A DNA stretch of 60,381 nt from assembly GCA_009697105.1 (NCBI GenBank), contig SIAQ01000017.1, positions 1 to 60,381 of the forward strand, written 5' to 3'. The notes beneath the pieces are model-generated. The model was not told where the DNA came from and did not search any database. It saw only the letters and a list, made by a program, of their open reading frames with translations. Of this stretch, positions 41,378-50,515 are shown piece by piece. Position 1 is the stretch's first letter. Each line of letters begins with the position of its first letter. A program made the position numbers and the translations under genes. This stretch comes from Gemmataceae bacterium. Its GTDB lineage: Bacteria; Planctomycetota; Planctomycetia; Gemmatales; Gemmataceae.

Positions 41378-42238
41378 ATGCTTCAAACTCGACTCTGGAT
41401 GGGCGCCATCCTCATCGCGCTCACCATTGGGATGCTCGTCGGTGATCACCACTTCTCGCCGTGGTTCCCGTTCCTGTTGGCATTTCAACTGATATTGTCA
41501 CTGGCGGCTTGTCGCGAGTTCGTGGCCCTACTCGGCAAGGCACGATCACCGCAAGCAGGCCTGGCGTATCTCGGCGTGACGACACTTGTGCTTGCCAATT
41601 GGCTGCAAAACCTCCCAGCTTGCCGACCGATTTTCTGGACGATTCTGACCGGAATCCTGGCTGGATTCGTAATAGGTATTTTTCTATATGAGATGGTGAC
41701 CTTCACGGAGCCAGGCCGATCCGTGGAACGCATGGCGCTTACCTGGTTGATCATTGCTTACCTGGGCTTGCTGCCTTGTTTTTTTGCCCAAATTCGCTGG
41801 CTGCCCAGCGACGACCAGGCTAACAGCGTACGGCTTGCCCTGGCGGCGTTTGTCCCGAAGTGTTGCGATATAGGAGCGTACTTTACAGGCCGACTGATCG
41901 GCAAACACAAAATGACGCCGACACTCAGCCCCAAGAAAACATGGGAGGGCGCGGTCGGCGGGCTAATCACGGCAGCCCTGGCAAGCATCGCCATCGATCG
42001 CCTGGCGCCGTCGGCCATGCCCGTGCTGCATGCGAACCTCGTATGGGAGATCGGCTTCGGACTCTCGGTCGGTGTCGCGGGCATGCTCGGCGACTTGGCG
42101 GAATCGCTCATCAAACGCGACTGCCAATCGAAGGACGCCTCCGCCGCCGTCCCCGGTTTCGGCGGAGTCCTTGATGTCGTTGATGCGATACTTTACTCGG
42201 CCCCTGTCAGTTTCCTGTGGCTCTACTTGTTGACATAA
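41378..42238 (+). CDS. cdsA: phosphatidate cytidylyltransferase
   Basis: A 286-aa membrane enzyme that makes CDP-diacylglycerol for phospholipid synthesis. About eight hydrophobic segments. The C-terminal half has KKTWEGAVGGL, then SLIKRDCQSKDASAAVPGF and GGVLDVVDA. The usual CdsA signature reads PGHGGxLDRxD; here His and Arg are replaced (PGFGGVLDVVD), which I believe is common in planctomycetes. The ATG at 41378 is chosen because the longer frame runs through the palindrome. The stop lies 2 bp before phoH. Confidence 0.9.
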   Translation: MLQTRLWMGAILIALTIGMLVGDHHFSPWFPFLLAFQLILSLAACREFVALLGKARSPQAGLAYLGVTTLVLANWLQNLPACRPIFWTILTGILAGFVIGIFLYEMVTFTEPGRSVERMALTWLIIAYLGLLPCFFAQIRWLPSDDQANSVRLALAAFVPKCCDIGAYFTGRLIGKHKMTPTLSPKKTWEGAVGGLITAALASIAIDRLAPSAMPVLHANLVWEIGFGLSVGVAGMLGDLAESLIKRDCQSKDASAAVPGFGGVLDVVDAILYSAPVSFLWLYLLT

Positions 42239-42240
42239 CC

Positions 42241-43233
42241 ATGAACGACACCAGTTCGACCATTACGCTCAACGATCGCGACGAAGCCATTCAACTCTTT
42301 GGCAATCGCGACCAGTTCCTGCGCATCATTCGCGATGCGCTCAACGTGCGCATCATCGCCCGCGGCGACACCATCCAAATTGACGGCGAACCCACGCCTG
42401 TCGAGCAAGCCGAAAATGTTTTCACGCAGCTTCGTCAGATTTTGCAGAAGCAACAGGTGGTGACCGCGGAGAACGTTCGCACGGTCCTTGCGATCTCGCA
42501 GCGGACCGACACGGCTTCGCTGGCAGGCGCATCCGCAGCCGCCGTCGTCTCGGCACCTGTCGCGGCGCTTGGCAACAATCGCGCGGTCCGCCCACGCACG
42601 GATGGACAGGCGCGCTACGTTCAATCAATGAAGGACAACGATCTCGTCTTCGCGATCGGTCCCGCTGGCACCGGCAAGACCTATCTCGCCGTGGGCATGG
42701 CAGTCAACATGCTGCGCCAAGGTGCGGTCAAACGGATTGTCCTCGTTAGGCCTGCCGTGGAAGCCGGCGAAAAGCTCGGATTTCTGCCGGGCGATCTCAT
42801 CGCAAAGATCAATCCATACCTGCGTCCGCTGTTCGATGGCCTAAACGATATGATGGAGCCAGACCAGGTCAAACGCTACGTGGACAGCGACATCATCGAA
42901 GTTGCCCCGTTGGCATTCATGCGCGGGCGAACTCTCAACCATGCGGTAATCATCCTTGACGAGGGTCAAAACACGACCGTCGCGCAGATGAAGATGTTCC
43001 TTACCCGCATGGGCCACGGCTCCAAAATCATCGTCACCGGCGACGTGACTCAGATCGACTTGCCACAAAATATGCGCAGCGGCTTGATCGATGCGGTCTA
43101 TCGGCTTGACAACCTGGATCGCATCGCCATTGTGCATTTGGATGAAAACGACATCGTACGACACCCGTTGGTTCAGAAGATAGTTCGCGCCTATGAGGAT
43201 GACAAACCGCGAAGGAGAAAAAGCGAGCATTGA
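42241..43233 (+). CDS. PhoH-family ATPase
   Basis: A 330-aa PhoH-like protein. An N-terminal KH-like part (about 1-95) precedes the ATPase with Walker A GPAGTGKTYLAVGMA, RPAVEAGEKLGFLPGD and Walker B HAVIILDEGQN, then GHGSKIIVTGDVTQIDLP. PhoH proteins are linked to RNA processing and usually lie beside the HD phosphodiesterase and ybeY, as here for the first of these; ybeY is not in the window. The start at 42241 is 2 bp after the cdsA stop, so the two are translated together. Confidence 0.9.
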   Translation: MNDTSSTITLNDRDEAIQLFGNRDQFLRIIRDALNVRIIARGDTIQIDGEPTPVEQAENVFTQLRQILQKQQVVTAENVRTVLAISQRTDTASLAGASAAAVVSAPVAALGNNRAVRPRTDGQARYVQSMKDNDLVFAIGPAGTGKTYLAVGMAVNMLRQGAVKRIVLVRPAVEAGEKLGFLPGDLIAKINPYLRPLFDGLNDMMEPDQVKRYVDSDIIEVAPLAFMRGRTLNHAVIILDEGQNTTVAQMKMFLTRMGHGSKIIVTGDVTQIDLPQNMRSGLIDAVYRLDNLDRIAIVHLDENDIVRHPLVQKIVRAYEDDKPRRRKSEH

Positions 43234-43283
43234 TGGCAATACTTCGCACGGTGGAATTGTCGCATTTTCAGGCGATTAACACA

Positions 43284-43368
43284 TTTCCGAGCCGCGACCG
43301 TCAGAGAGCGGCCGACAATGTGTGCACTGCATCCCGTCGACCGCTCCCTGACGGTCGCGGCTCGGAAA
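43284..43368. repeat. 28-bp inverted repeat
   Basis: Arms 43284-43311 and 43341-43368, one mismatch, same family as 41258-41343. Between phoH and the HD gene. Confidence 0.9.
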
Positions 43369-43420
43369 AGCGACCAACCCAACCGCGCGAAGTAAAACAG
43401 ACCAATGCTTCGCCACGGGT

Positions 43421-45181
43421 ATGTTGCTAGCACTAAGAAAGTTGCTGCGGAAACTGCGCCAGGATGGCCAAACGCGATCCACGTCACGTGATAGGCGAGC
43501 CATGCGCCCTGTCATGGGCCGCATGGTGCTAACTCGCCTGGCGATTGTCGCGCTGACGACGCTGTGCGTCACGCTGTTTGCCGTCGTTTGGGGCATGCCG
43601 ATGCCCTATCGGCTCGGTGAAACCTATCCACACGATTTGCGGGCACGTGTTGATTTCACCATTATCAATCACGTCGAACTGATCAATCAGAATCGCGATC
43701 GGCATCGCCAAGAAATCGAAAATCCCAAGGCCAAGCCGACGACTCAAGAGCGGCCCGTCTTTGAAAAATACCCGCGTGGCATGTTGCTCGTGCCCTCGGG
43801 TGAAGCGATCCACGAACGCCAACTCGATCTGCTACGTGAAGAACATCAGTCCTATCTCGATTCCCTGAAATCGCGTCACCACTGGGCACGCGGGCTATCG
43901 ATCCTCGCAATCCTCAGTTTGTCGACTTCGATGGTCGCGCTATATGTGATGCGTTTCCAACCAGCACTTGCCCAAAGCTCGGCGATGATTGCCGGCATCT
44001 GCGTGCTCGCGCTGACGACGATCGTGCTCGGAATGACCATGAGCCAACAGCCGTGGAACGCGCTCCTGTTACCAATGATGCTCACGGCGATGGTGGTGAC
44101 GCTGGCCTACAATCCGCAGTTCGCGCTACTGGTGACATTCGCGTTGGAGTTGGCAGTTACGACGTTGCTGGGCGAAGGCGTCGGCCATCTGCTCGTGCAT
44201 ATGGGCGCATTAGCGACGGCAATCTTGTTGCTCAAACATGTGCGAACGCGCACGCAACTTGTCCGCGTCGCCAGTCTCGCGGGCGCGGTCGGCTTTGCGG
44301 CAACGCTGGCGACGGGCACGCTCACCGGCCAAACCTGGTCGCTGATCTTCGCGGATGGTTTTCGCTGTTTCGCGTGGGGCTCGCTATCAGGATTTTTACT
44401 GACAGGATTACTACCTATCATCGAACGGATGTTCGGTTTCGTCACCGATGTAAATCTGCTCGAACTTGCCGACGGCTCGCATCCATTGCTTCAGGAACTG
44501 GTGCGCCGCGCGCCGGGCACGTACACGCACAGTATCACAGTCGCCACGCTCGCCGAGGCCGCCGCCGGCGCCATCGGCGCGAATCCGCTCCTCGTGCGTG
44601 TCGGCAGCTATTTTCATGACGTGGGCAAAATGCTCAAACCCGATTACTTCATCGAAAATCAAACTGGTACGAATCGCCATGACCTCCTCGAACCCGCCCT
44701 CAGCACGCTTGTCATCATCGGCCACGTCAAAGACGGCATCGCCCTCGCACTGAGACATCGCCTGCCCAAACCAATCCTCGATTTCATCGCCCAGCATCAT
44801 GGCACGACGCTCGTCGAGTATTTCTATCGCGAGGCCAAACGCATGCAAGAAGAAGCGGGGCAATCCTCGTCGGACCTGGAATCGAGCTTCCGCTATCCTG
44901 GTCCGAAGCCGCAGTCGCGCGAACTCAGCATTGTCATGCTCGCCGACGCTGTCGAGAGCACAAGCCGATCGCTGACCAATCCCGCACCAGGCAGCCTGCG
45001 CAAGCTCGTGCACGATCTGTTGATGAAACGTCTGCTCGATGGCCAATTTGAAGAAAGTGGACTAACGCTGACCGAATTGCATCTGATCGAAGAGGCCCTA
45101 TCTAAGTCGCTGATCGCTCTATTTCATTCGCGCATCAAGTACCCGGAAGCGGAAACCGAGGCGAAGACGAAGGCGGCGTAA
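43421..45181 (+). CDS. 7TM-HD (PgpH/YqfF-type) c-di-AMP phosphodiesterase-like protein
   Basis: A 586-aa membrane protein. An extracytoplasmic N-terminal domain (residues about 60-150) is followed by about seven membrane segments and a cytoplasmic HD domain: THSITVATLAEAAA, GSYFHDVGKMLKPDYF with the HD pair, and DFIAQHHGTTLVEYFY. PgpH enzymes cut c-di-AMP. The N-terminal domain is shorter than in Firmicutes. The frame is preceded by a palindrome and lies next to phoH as in many bacteria. Several Met codons lie within the first 35 residues, so the exact start is uncertain. Confidence 0.85.
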   Translation: MLLALRKLLRKLRQDGQTRSTSRDRRAMRPVMGRMVLTRLAIVALTTLCVTLFAVVWGMPMPYRLGETYPHDLRARVDFTIINHVELINQNRDRHRQEIENPKAKPTTQERPVFEKYPRGMLLVPSGEAIHERQLDLLREEHQSYLDSLKSRHHWARGLSILAILSLSTSMVALYVMRFQPALAQSSAMIAGICVLALTTIVLGMTMSQQPWNALLLPMMLTAMVVTLAYNPQFALLVTFALELAVTTLLGEGVGHLLVHMGALATAILLLKHVRTRTQLVRVASLAGAVGFAATLATGTLTGQTWSLIFADGFRCFAWGSLSGFLLTGLLPIIERMFGFVTDVNLLELADGSHPLLQELVRRAPGTYTHSITVATLAEAAAGAIGANPLLVRVGSYFHDVGKMLKPDYFIENQTGTNRHDLLEPALSTLVIIGHVKDGIALALRHRLPKPILDFIAQHHGTTLVEYFYREAKRMQEEAGQSSSDLESSFRYPGPKPQSRELSIVMLADAVESTSRSLTNPAPGSLRKLVHDLLMKRLLDGQFEESGLTLTELHLIEEALSKSLIALFHSRIKYPEAETEAKTKAA

Positions 45182-45183
45182 TT

Positions 45184-45249
45184 GTTTAGCCGCGACGCGC
45201 AGCGGAGCGCGAAGATACAATCGCGCTCCGCTGCGCGTCGCGGTTAAAC
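45184..45249. repeat. 29-bp inverted repeat, one mismatch
   Basis: Arms 45184-45212 and 45221-45249 starting GTTTAGCCGCGACGCGC, 8-nt loop, between convergent genes. It could act as a two-way terminator, without T-runs. A partial arm of this family lies near 48473-48497. Confidence 0.88.
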
Positions 45250-45250
45250 A

Positions 45251-47686
45251 CTAACGCTTAAACGAAAACTCAAGCGTGTTCATCAACGTCCAGGCGATGT
45301 CCTCGGCGGCCTGGCGGCGCTGCGAGGGATCACGCCGCAGATGCTCCAGCGATGCCTTGCGTTCGGCGTCCGATGGAAAGCGGCTGAAGAACGCCAAGTA
45401 CAAGGCATCCAGCAGTTCCATGTCGTCCTTTTTCTCGCGTACCCAGCGGGCGACGTTGCCACGCTCGTGCGTCAATTTCTCGTGAATCTCTGGCGAATTC
45501 AAAAGGTGCAGCACCTGCGACACGCTCGGCTCAACGACTCGCTCGCATTCACATGCAGTGATGCGTTGCGGTCGGCCATAGAGCTTCAGAAAATAGTGTG
45601 GCAGCTTGCTGTCCCAGAGCTGGATCGCTCGTGTGCCCGGCGCGGCGCCGCTGAATCGCTCCGGAACGCCCAGTGATTGGCTGACCATATCGAGCATCAC
45701 TTCCGCATCGATTCGGCGAAAGAGGCTGCGCGAATAATTCTGCTCGTCCTTCTCGTTGGTGGCGTTCGGCGTCGCGCTGAGTTGGTAGGTGCGGGAAAGC
45801 ACAATCGCCCGCATCAGTTGCTTGACATCATACTTCGAGTCCACGAGATGCTTGGCGAGCGCGTCGAGCAACTCCGGGTTGCTCGGCGGATTGGTATCGC
45901 GCACGTCATCCACTGGCTCGACCATGCCGCGACCGAGGAAATGCGCCCACAGCCGATTGGCAAGATTGCGGGCGAACCACGGATTCTTGGGCGACGTCAT
46001 CCAGTCGGCGAGAACCAAGCGGCGATCGCCTACCGTCGATTTCTCGGGCTGCTTCATGCCAAGCGCATGCGCGAAGACGGCGTCGCCGGTGCGTGGATGC
46101 TTGCTCTGCGGGTCGCCGACGGCCTGCACGCTCTCGCCCCGCGCGGATGGCCGAATCGACAACGGCGTGAAGAACGCGGTCATGCCGAAATAGTCGGTTT
46201 GGCTCCAGCGGTCGTAGGGATGGTGATGACATTCCGCACAGGCGATGCGAATGCCGAGCAGCACCTGCGACAGCGAACTGGCGGCCTCGCCCGCCTTCGT
46301 CACGACCTTGTAATAGCTCGCCGGGCCGATCTCTTCGAGCGGGCCCTCGGCTGTTAGCAACTCGCGAGTGAACTGGTCGAACGGCTTGTTCTTGGCGATG
46401 CTCTCGCGAATCCAGCGATAGTAGGCATACGCCTTCTTGTGGCCCAACGCCTGGCGATCTACACGCAAGAGGTCCGACCATCTCAACGCCCAATAATCGG
46501 CGAATTCGGGGCGGTCGAGAAGCTCATCAACCAGCGTGGCACGTTTGTTCACACCTTTGTCCGCTAGGAAGCGTCGCGCCTCGTCAGCCGTTGGCAACGT
46601 GCCGATGAGGTCGAGATACACGCGGCGGAGGAAATCGCTGTCGCTGGCCAGCTCCGATGGCGCGATGTTGAGCTTCTTGAGTTTCGCGACGACATGGGTA
46701 TCAACAAAGTTATTCGCCGGGAATGCGGGATAGTTCACGATGACCTGCGGACGCGGGATAATCGCGCGGAAGGTATCGACGCAATTGGCATAGTTCGCCA
46801 TCACCGCAACTTCGCCCGGCGTCTGCCCCGCGTTGACGACGCCCTCAGCACTGACGCTCGCCAACGCTTCGTTGTTGACAAGAAAGCGAGCATGCCCAGT
46901 CACGTCGATTTCACGATCATCGGAAAAGGTGGCGACGACGCGCAGTTGCTGGGTGTCCTTCATCGCCAGCAACCGTTCCTTCGGCTCGACGCGAACGCGG
47001 ACCACGGTCGGCGCCTTCGGGTCACCCATCGGCGTCCCGGCGGCGATCCAGCCGCGCAGTAGATTGTATTCGTCGGTCCCAGCGCGGATGCGAATGCCAC
47101 CACCGTGCGGCATTTGGCCTGACGCCTTCAGCAGCAGCAGACTCGATTCCGGCGAGGCATGAAGGACGCGCCGGCCACGTGATTCCTTGACAATCGCATA
47201 ATGATCGTAATCCGGATCGGACCCGAACACGGCCAACTTGAACCCATTCTGCCCTTGCGAATAGCCGTGGCAGCCCGAAGAGTTGCAGCCGAATCGGCTC
47301 AGGAGCGGGATGACATCATTCTCGAAATGAAAGGCATGTGGTTTGGCGAAATCGCGCACTTCGACTTGCGTCTTAGCGGATAGCCCCTCGGCACTGACGA
47401 CGACCTCCGCCTTGCCATCAGCGAGTGGGCGAATCACGCCAGTCTGGGTGATCTTGATGAGGCTGGATTGTTTCGTTTCATATTTGGCGGAATGCGTCAG
47501 ATCGACGAGTTTGCCGTCCTTCGTTGTTCCCGTCACAAGCACACGCGAAACGGTTGTTGGGCCCGAAAGCTTAATCAGGCGAGGCGACACGGTCAATTCG
47601 ATGATTTTGTCCTGTCCGCGAACAAGGCCGGTCGGGATAGAACTCAATAGTAACGCGATGAGCCAACAGGATATTTTGGAGTGCAT
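45251..47686 (-). CDS. DUF1549/DUF1553 planctomycete exported protein
   Basis: An 811-aa secreted protein with signal peptide (MHSKISCWLIALLLSSIPTG). Residues about 30-120 resemble a bacterial Ig-like domain. Next come a c-type heme-like segment FGCNSSGCHGYSQG (CNSSGCH), a DUF1549 region with FVDTHVVAKLKKLNIAPSE and YLDLIGTLPTADEARRFL, and a DUF1553 region near residue 560-780 with NLANRLWAHFLGRG. ACAECHHHPYDRWSQ in the middle is a second CxxCH. Such proteins are abundant in planctomycetes; a role in polysaccharide use is only guessed. Confidence 0.88.
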   Translation of the reverse strand: MHSKISCWLIALLLSSIPTGLVRGQDKIIELTVSPRLIKLSGPTTVSRVLVTGTTKDGKLVDLTHSAKYETKQSSLIKITQTGVIRPLADGKAEVVVSAEGLSAKTQVEVRDFAKPHAFHFENDVIPLLSRFGCNSSGCHGYSQGQNGFKLAVFGSDPDYDHYAIVKESRGRRVLHASPESSLLLLKASGQMPHGGGIRIRAGTDEYNLLRGWIAAGTPMGDPKAPTVVRVRVEPKERLLAMKDTQQLRVVATFSDDREIDVTGHARFLVNNEALASVSAEGVVNAGQTPGEVAVMANYANCVDTFRAIIPRPQVIVNYPAFPANNFVDTHVVAKLKKLNIAPSELASDSDFLRRVYLDLIGTLPTADEARRFLADKGVNKRATLVDELLDRPEFADYWALRWSDLLRVDRQALGHKKAYAYYRWIRESIAKNKPFDQFTRELLTAEGPLEEIGPASYYKVVTKAGEAASSLSQVLLGIRIACAECHHHPYDRWSQTDYFGMTAFFTPLSIRPSARGESVQAVGDPQSKHPRTGDAVFAHALGMKQPEKSTVGDRRLVLADWMTSPKNPWFARNLANRLWAHFLGRGMVEPVDDVRDTNPPSNPELLDALAKHLVDSKYDVKQLMRAIVLSRTYQLSATPNATNEKDEQNYSRSLFRRIDAEVMLDMVSQSLGVPERFSGAAPGTRAIQLWDSKLPHYFLKLYGRPQRITACECERVVEPSVSQVLHLLNSPEIHEKLTHERGNVARWVREKKDDMELLDALYLAFFSRFPSDAERKASLEHLRRDPSQRRQAAEDIAWTLMNTLEFSFKR

Positions 47687-47799
47687 GGAATGATCTCAGT
47701 TCGAGGGAGCGATGGCAGGTATGGAATAGTTTACCATTCTCCCGAATGTTCACAAGGACGAAATTGCCGGTTCGTGCCGAACTATTGAAATGCCGCCGA

Positions 47800-47828
47800 T
47801 TGCGAAACGCCGATTTAGATGCTACAAT
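47800..47828 (+). promoter_or_regulatory. sigma-70-type promoter
   Basis: TTGCGA, 17-bp spacer, TACAAT, giving a start near 47835 and a leader of about 74 nt before the exported coiled-coil gene. Confidence 0.55.
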
Positions 47829-47908
47829 TATCAACATCCTATTATTGTTATCCTGGATCTCACCAGCAAAATCCAGGTTAATCGAAGTTTGCACACTGAA
47901 AGGTTACG

Positions 47909-48442
47909 ATGATGATCCAGGTTTATTGTTCATGGGGGTTCTGCGCCGCCATGGCGTGTTTCCTCGTCGTCATGCCGACGTCGGTCCGAGGGCAATCCGC
48001 GCCAGCCGTCGAATTGGCTCAGCAAAAGAAAGACGACGCGAGCCGATTGCAGAAGGAACTGGACGCACTCAGAGCTGAGTACGAACAGCGAGCGAAGGAT
48101 TTGGCCAAGGAGCGCGAACGGGCAGAGAAGAAGGAAAAAGAGAAGTCCGCGAAAAGCGTGAAGGAACCGAAGAATGTTGACAAGGAAATTCTTGAGCTTG
48201 AGAAGACGCTGCAAATGCTTCGGCGCGACTTTGAAAAGCTGAACCAGGAATTGGACGCGCGACGCAAAAGCGGCGAGGGCGGTCCGGGATCGAAAGGGCC
48301 GAAAATCGGCGAAGCGCGTCCAAAGTCCGAGCCTTCCGCTCCGCCTCGCGTGATCTACGTGCCCGTGCCTTATCTGCCCTATCCACCGTTCTTTCAGCCA
48401 TTCCAGATGTACTCTCCGCTGACGCTGCCGCGTCCGTGGTGA
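47909..48442 (+). CDS. exported coiled-coil protein with proline-rich tail
   Basis: A 177-aa product with a signal peptide cleaved near SVRGQS. Residues about 35-130 are highly charged and predicted as a coiled coil: KKDDASRLQKELDALRAEYE and LELEKTLQMLRRDFEKLNQE. The tail is rich in Gly and Pro (VPVPYLPYPPFFQPFQM). AAAGG lies 5 nt before the ATG. It could be a periplasmic or surface structural protein. No family is recognised. Confidence 0.65.
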   Translation: MMIQVYCSWGFCAAMACFLVVMPTSVRGQSAPAVELAQQKKDDASRLQKELDALRAEYEQRAKDLAKERERAEKKEKEKSAKSVKEPKNVDKEILELEKTLQMLRRDFEKLNQELDARRKSGEGGPGSKGPKIGEARPKSEPSAPPRVIYVPVPYLPYPPFFQPFQMYSPLTLPRPW

Positions 48443-48508
48443 CGTCCAGGCGATGCAGCGGATCGCGAATAATCCCGCGCTCCGCTGCGCATCACGGCCA
48501 ACGGCGGA

Positions 48509-48514
48509 TACTAT
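48509..48514 (+). promoter_or_regulatory. possible -10 box giving a leaderless larE message
   Basis: TACTAT ends 6 bp before the larE ATG, and no ribosome-binding site is visible. The -35 region is weak and overlaps a half palindrome. Confidence 0.35.
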
Positions 48515-48520
48515 GAGAGT

Positions 48521-49381
48521 ATGAGCACTCTCGAATCGAAACGCGATTGTCTGGTGGAACTACTCCGCGCCATGGGGCAAGTCGCTGTCGCTTTCAGCGG
48601 CGGCATCGACAGCACCGTCGTCGCCAAGGCGGCTCAGATTGCGCTCGGCGAATCCGCAGTCGCCGTCACTGCGGATTCGCCGAGCGTGCCACGTGCCGAG
48701 ATCGCCGAAGCCAAGCATCTCGCCGAGCAGATCGGCATACAGCATCGGATCGTGATGACGGGCGAATTCGCTAATCCCGATTACACCAAAAACGACGGCA
48801 CGCGCTGCTACTTCTGCAAAGACGAACTCTACACGCAAATCGAAAGCCTGCTGCCCCAACTCGAATGCGACATCATCGTCAGCGGTGCCAATCTCGACGA
48901 TCGCGGCGACTACCGCCCCGGTCTGCTCGCGGCGGCGGAGCATCGGGTGCGGCATCCACTTCAAGAGGCCGGCTTTACCAAGGCCGACGTCCGCGCTCTC
49001 GCCCTGGCGTGGGGTCTGCCGACCTGGGACAAGCCGGCGTCACCGTGCCTATCCAGCCGACTCGCACCGGGCGTCGCCGTCACGCCGGAACGCACCGCCC
49101 GCATCGAGGCTGCCGAGGCGCATCTCAAGCACCTCGGCTACCGTGAATTCCGCGTCCGCCTGCATGAAGGCGAGTTGGCACGCATCGAGGTTCCGCCCGA
49201 CGGTTTGGCGAAGCTCGTTGAACCCAACGTGGTCGCCGACCTGGTAAAATATCTGAAATCGCTCGGCTTCCGCTACGTCACGCTCGACCTCGAAGGTTTC
49301 CGCAGCGGGAACTTGAACGACCTGATACCACTGACGTTGCGAATGCCGAACCTATCAACCGTAGAAGGAGGAAAATGGTGA
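48521..49381 (+). CDS. larE: ATP-dependent sacrificial sulfur transferase LarE
   Basis: A 286-aa PP-loop enzyme. VAFSGGIDSTVVAKAA is the ATP pyrophosphatase loop, RCYFCKDELY holds a Cys pair, and DKPASPCLSSRLAPG carries the Cys that in LarE gives up its sulfur. LarE makes the thiolated nickel-pincer cofactor used by lactate racemase and related enzymes; larA, larB and larC are not in this window. The C-terminal part is an alpha-beta domain. The stop overlaps the start of the next small gene. Confidence 0.87.
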   Translation: MSTLESKRDCLVELLRAMGQVAVAFSGGIDSTVVAKAAQIALGESAVAVTADSPSVPRAEIAEAKHLAEQIGIQHRIVMTGEFANPDYTKNDGTRCYFCKDELYTQIESLLPQLECDIIVSGANLDDRGDYRPGLLAAAEHRVRHPLQEAGFTKADVRALALAWGLPTWDKPASPCLSSRLAPGVAVTPERTARIEAAEAHLKHLGYREFRVRLHEGELARIEVPPDGLAKLVEPNVVADLVKYLKSLGFRYVTLDLEGFRSGNLNDLIPLTLRMPNLSTVEGGKW

Positions 49382-49608
49382 GTGGTGATTCGATTCGAGA
49401 AATGCTCCGTGCGGAGCCATTTGAGGTACATCTTTCCGGCGGCGAGGCCCACGAGGTTTCGCACCCGGAATTGGCATGGATCGCTGGCAGCCAGCTGTAC
49501 ATCTTCTTTCCGAAGACCGAGCGCGTGGCACGCTGTTCGCTGCTGCACGTTACCAGCCTGGAATACACGCAGAGAACATCCACGAAGAAAAAAGGAGGCA
49601 AGTCATGA
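49375..49608 (+). CDS. hypothetical 77-aa protein
   Basis: The ATG at 49375 lies inside the last codons of larE (GGAAAATGGTGA), so translation is coupled. The product begins SIREMLRAEPFEVHLSGGE and continues SHPELAWIAGSQLYIFFP, like a family of small planctomycete proteins with an Sm-like or beta-barrel appearance; no function is known. The last residues TKKKGGKS are basic. Its stop overlaps the start of the following gene. Confidence 0.6.
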   Translation: MVSGDSIREMLRAEPFEVHLSGGEAHEVSHPELAWIAGSQLYIFFPKTERVARCSLLHVTSLEYTQRTSTKKKGGKS

Positions 49609-49868
49609 AACCATTGCCCGCGAACAAAGCGCTCGACAACTACTTCTTTGAAGCGCGTTGCAAGCTGCTTGATATTGCCGCCATCCTCGATCGCATCAAT
49701 CGCGGCCAGGATACGGGCGAAGTCCTCGGCAACGATCCACGCCTGGAGAAGGTCCGCAAAGCCCTCGACGTGCTGCTCGACCAATCCGGCGGCCGGGCGG
49801 AGCGCATCCAACAGGTCTTCTCGCTCGATTACGATCCAACGTGGGAGAAGCCGAAGCCGCGGTATTGA
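49605..49868 (+). CDS. hypothetical 87-aa protein
   Basis: The ATG overlaps the previous stop (ATGA) and has an ideal AAAGGAGG 6 nt upstream. The product is helical: ALDNYFFEARCKLLDIAAI and RLEKVRKALDVLLDQSG, ending PTWEKPKPRY. It probably belongs to a conserved planctomycete family of small proteins. The three genes larE, 77 aa and 87 aa are one translational unit, but a role in nickel-pincer synthesis is only a possibility. Confidence 0.65.
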   Translation: MKPLPANKALDNYFFEARCKLLDIAAILDRINRGQDTGEVLGNDPRLEKVRKALDVLLDQSGGRAERIQQVFSLDYDPTWEKPKPRY

Positions 49869-49930
49869 TGTTCCGCTTAGCATCCTCAATACGCGGTGGC
49901 AGAAATCTATCCGAACCGAAAGGAGATGCG

Positions 49931-50158
49931 ATGACGAAGTCGCAACTGGTCGAGAAAATTCGTGAGATGCCGGTGACCGATCAACGGGACCTGGCAGAAT
50001 CCATCTTGAGTAGCATCAGCGTGCCAGCAGTATCGTGCGAATTCTCCGGCATTCACAAGCAGATGGAGGACGCTGCCAAAGAAGCGATTGAGTATTACCG
50101 CACCGATCCGGACGTCGCCTTGTGGCAAGCGTTAGACGCGGAGCCTATTCATGAATAA
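49931..50158 (+). CDS. putative antitoxin of a MazEF-like pair
   Basis: A 75-aa acidic, helical protein starting MTKSQLVEKIREMPVTDQRD, with AGGAG 5 nt before the ATG. The last 8 bp overlap the toxin gene, the usual layout of type II pairs. The N-terminal segment EKIREMPVTDQRDLAESILS resembles antitoxin-like proteins of the addiction-module kind, but no DNA-binding AbrB motif is clear. Its role is inferred from the toxin next to it. Confidence 0.7.
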   Translation: MTKSQLVEKIREMPVTDQRDLAESILSSISVPAVSCEFSGIHKQMEDAAKEAIEYYRTDPDVALWQALDAEPIHE

Positions 50159-50501
50159 GCAACGCGGGCAGATTTGGCTTCTCGACCTTGCGCCGACAAT
50201 CGGTGCTGAGATTTCCAAAGCTCGGCCCGCGATTATCGTCAGTTCCGATCGTGTTGGGATTCTTCCGCTGAAGGTTATCGTCCCAATCACGGGCTGGCAA
50301 CCGCTTTTCAAGAAGTTTCCGTGGATGGTCCGAATCGATCCTGATGCTGCGAATGGGCTTTCCAAGACATCGGCAGCTGACACGTTCCAGGTTCGATCGC
50401 TTTCGGAGAACCGCTTCATCAGAAAAATGGGGAATGCCTCTTTGAAACAATTGGAACAGATCAAAGAGACACTTGCACTGGTTCTTGAAATAAACACGTA
50501 G
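50151..50501 (+). CDS. MazF/PemK-family toxin
   Basis: A 116-aa ribonuclease-like toxin. KQRGQIWLLDLAPTIGAEI and KARPAIIVSSDRVGI are the conserved MazF strands, with the Arg of KARPAIIVS at the catalytic place, and LSKTSAADTFQVRSLSENRF holds the second catalytic segment. It would cut mRNA when free of its antitoxin. The gene starts inside the antitoxin stop region. The pair may be a small horizontally gained module. Confidence 0.88.
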   Translation: MNKQRGQIWLLDLAPTIGAEISKARPAIIVSSDRVGILPLKVIVPITGWQPLFKKFPWMVRIDPDAANGLSKTSAADTFQVRSLSENRFIRKMGNASLKQLEQIKETLALVLEINT

Positions 50502-50515
50502 ACCTGAACTGGAAT

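Noticed and set aside
45184-45249. Palindrome as a missing ybeY remnant after the HD gene
   Set aside because: No YbeY motif is seen in any frame; it is only the repeat.
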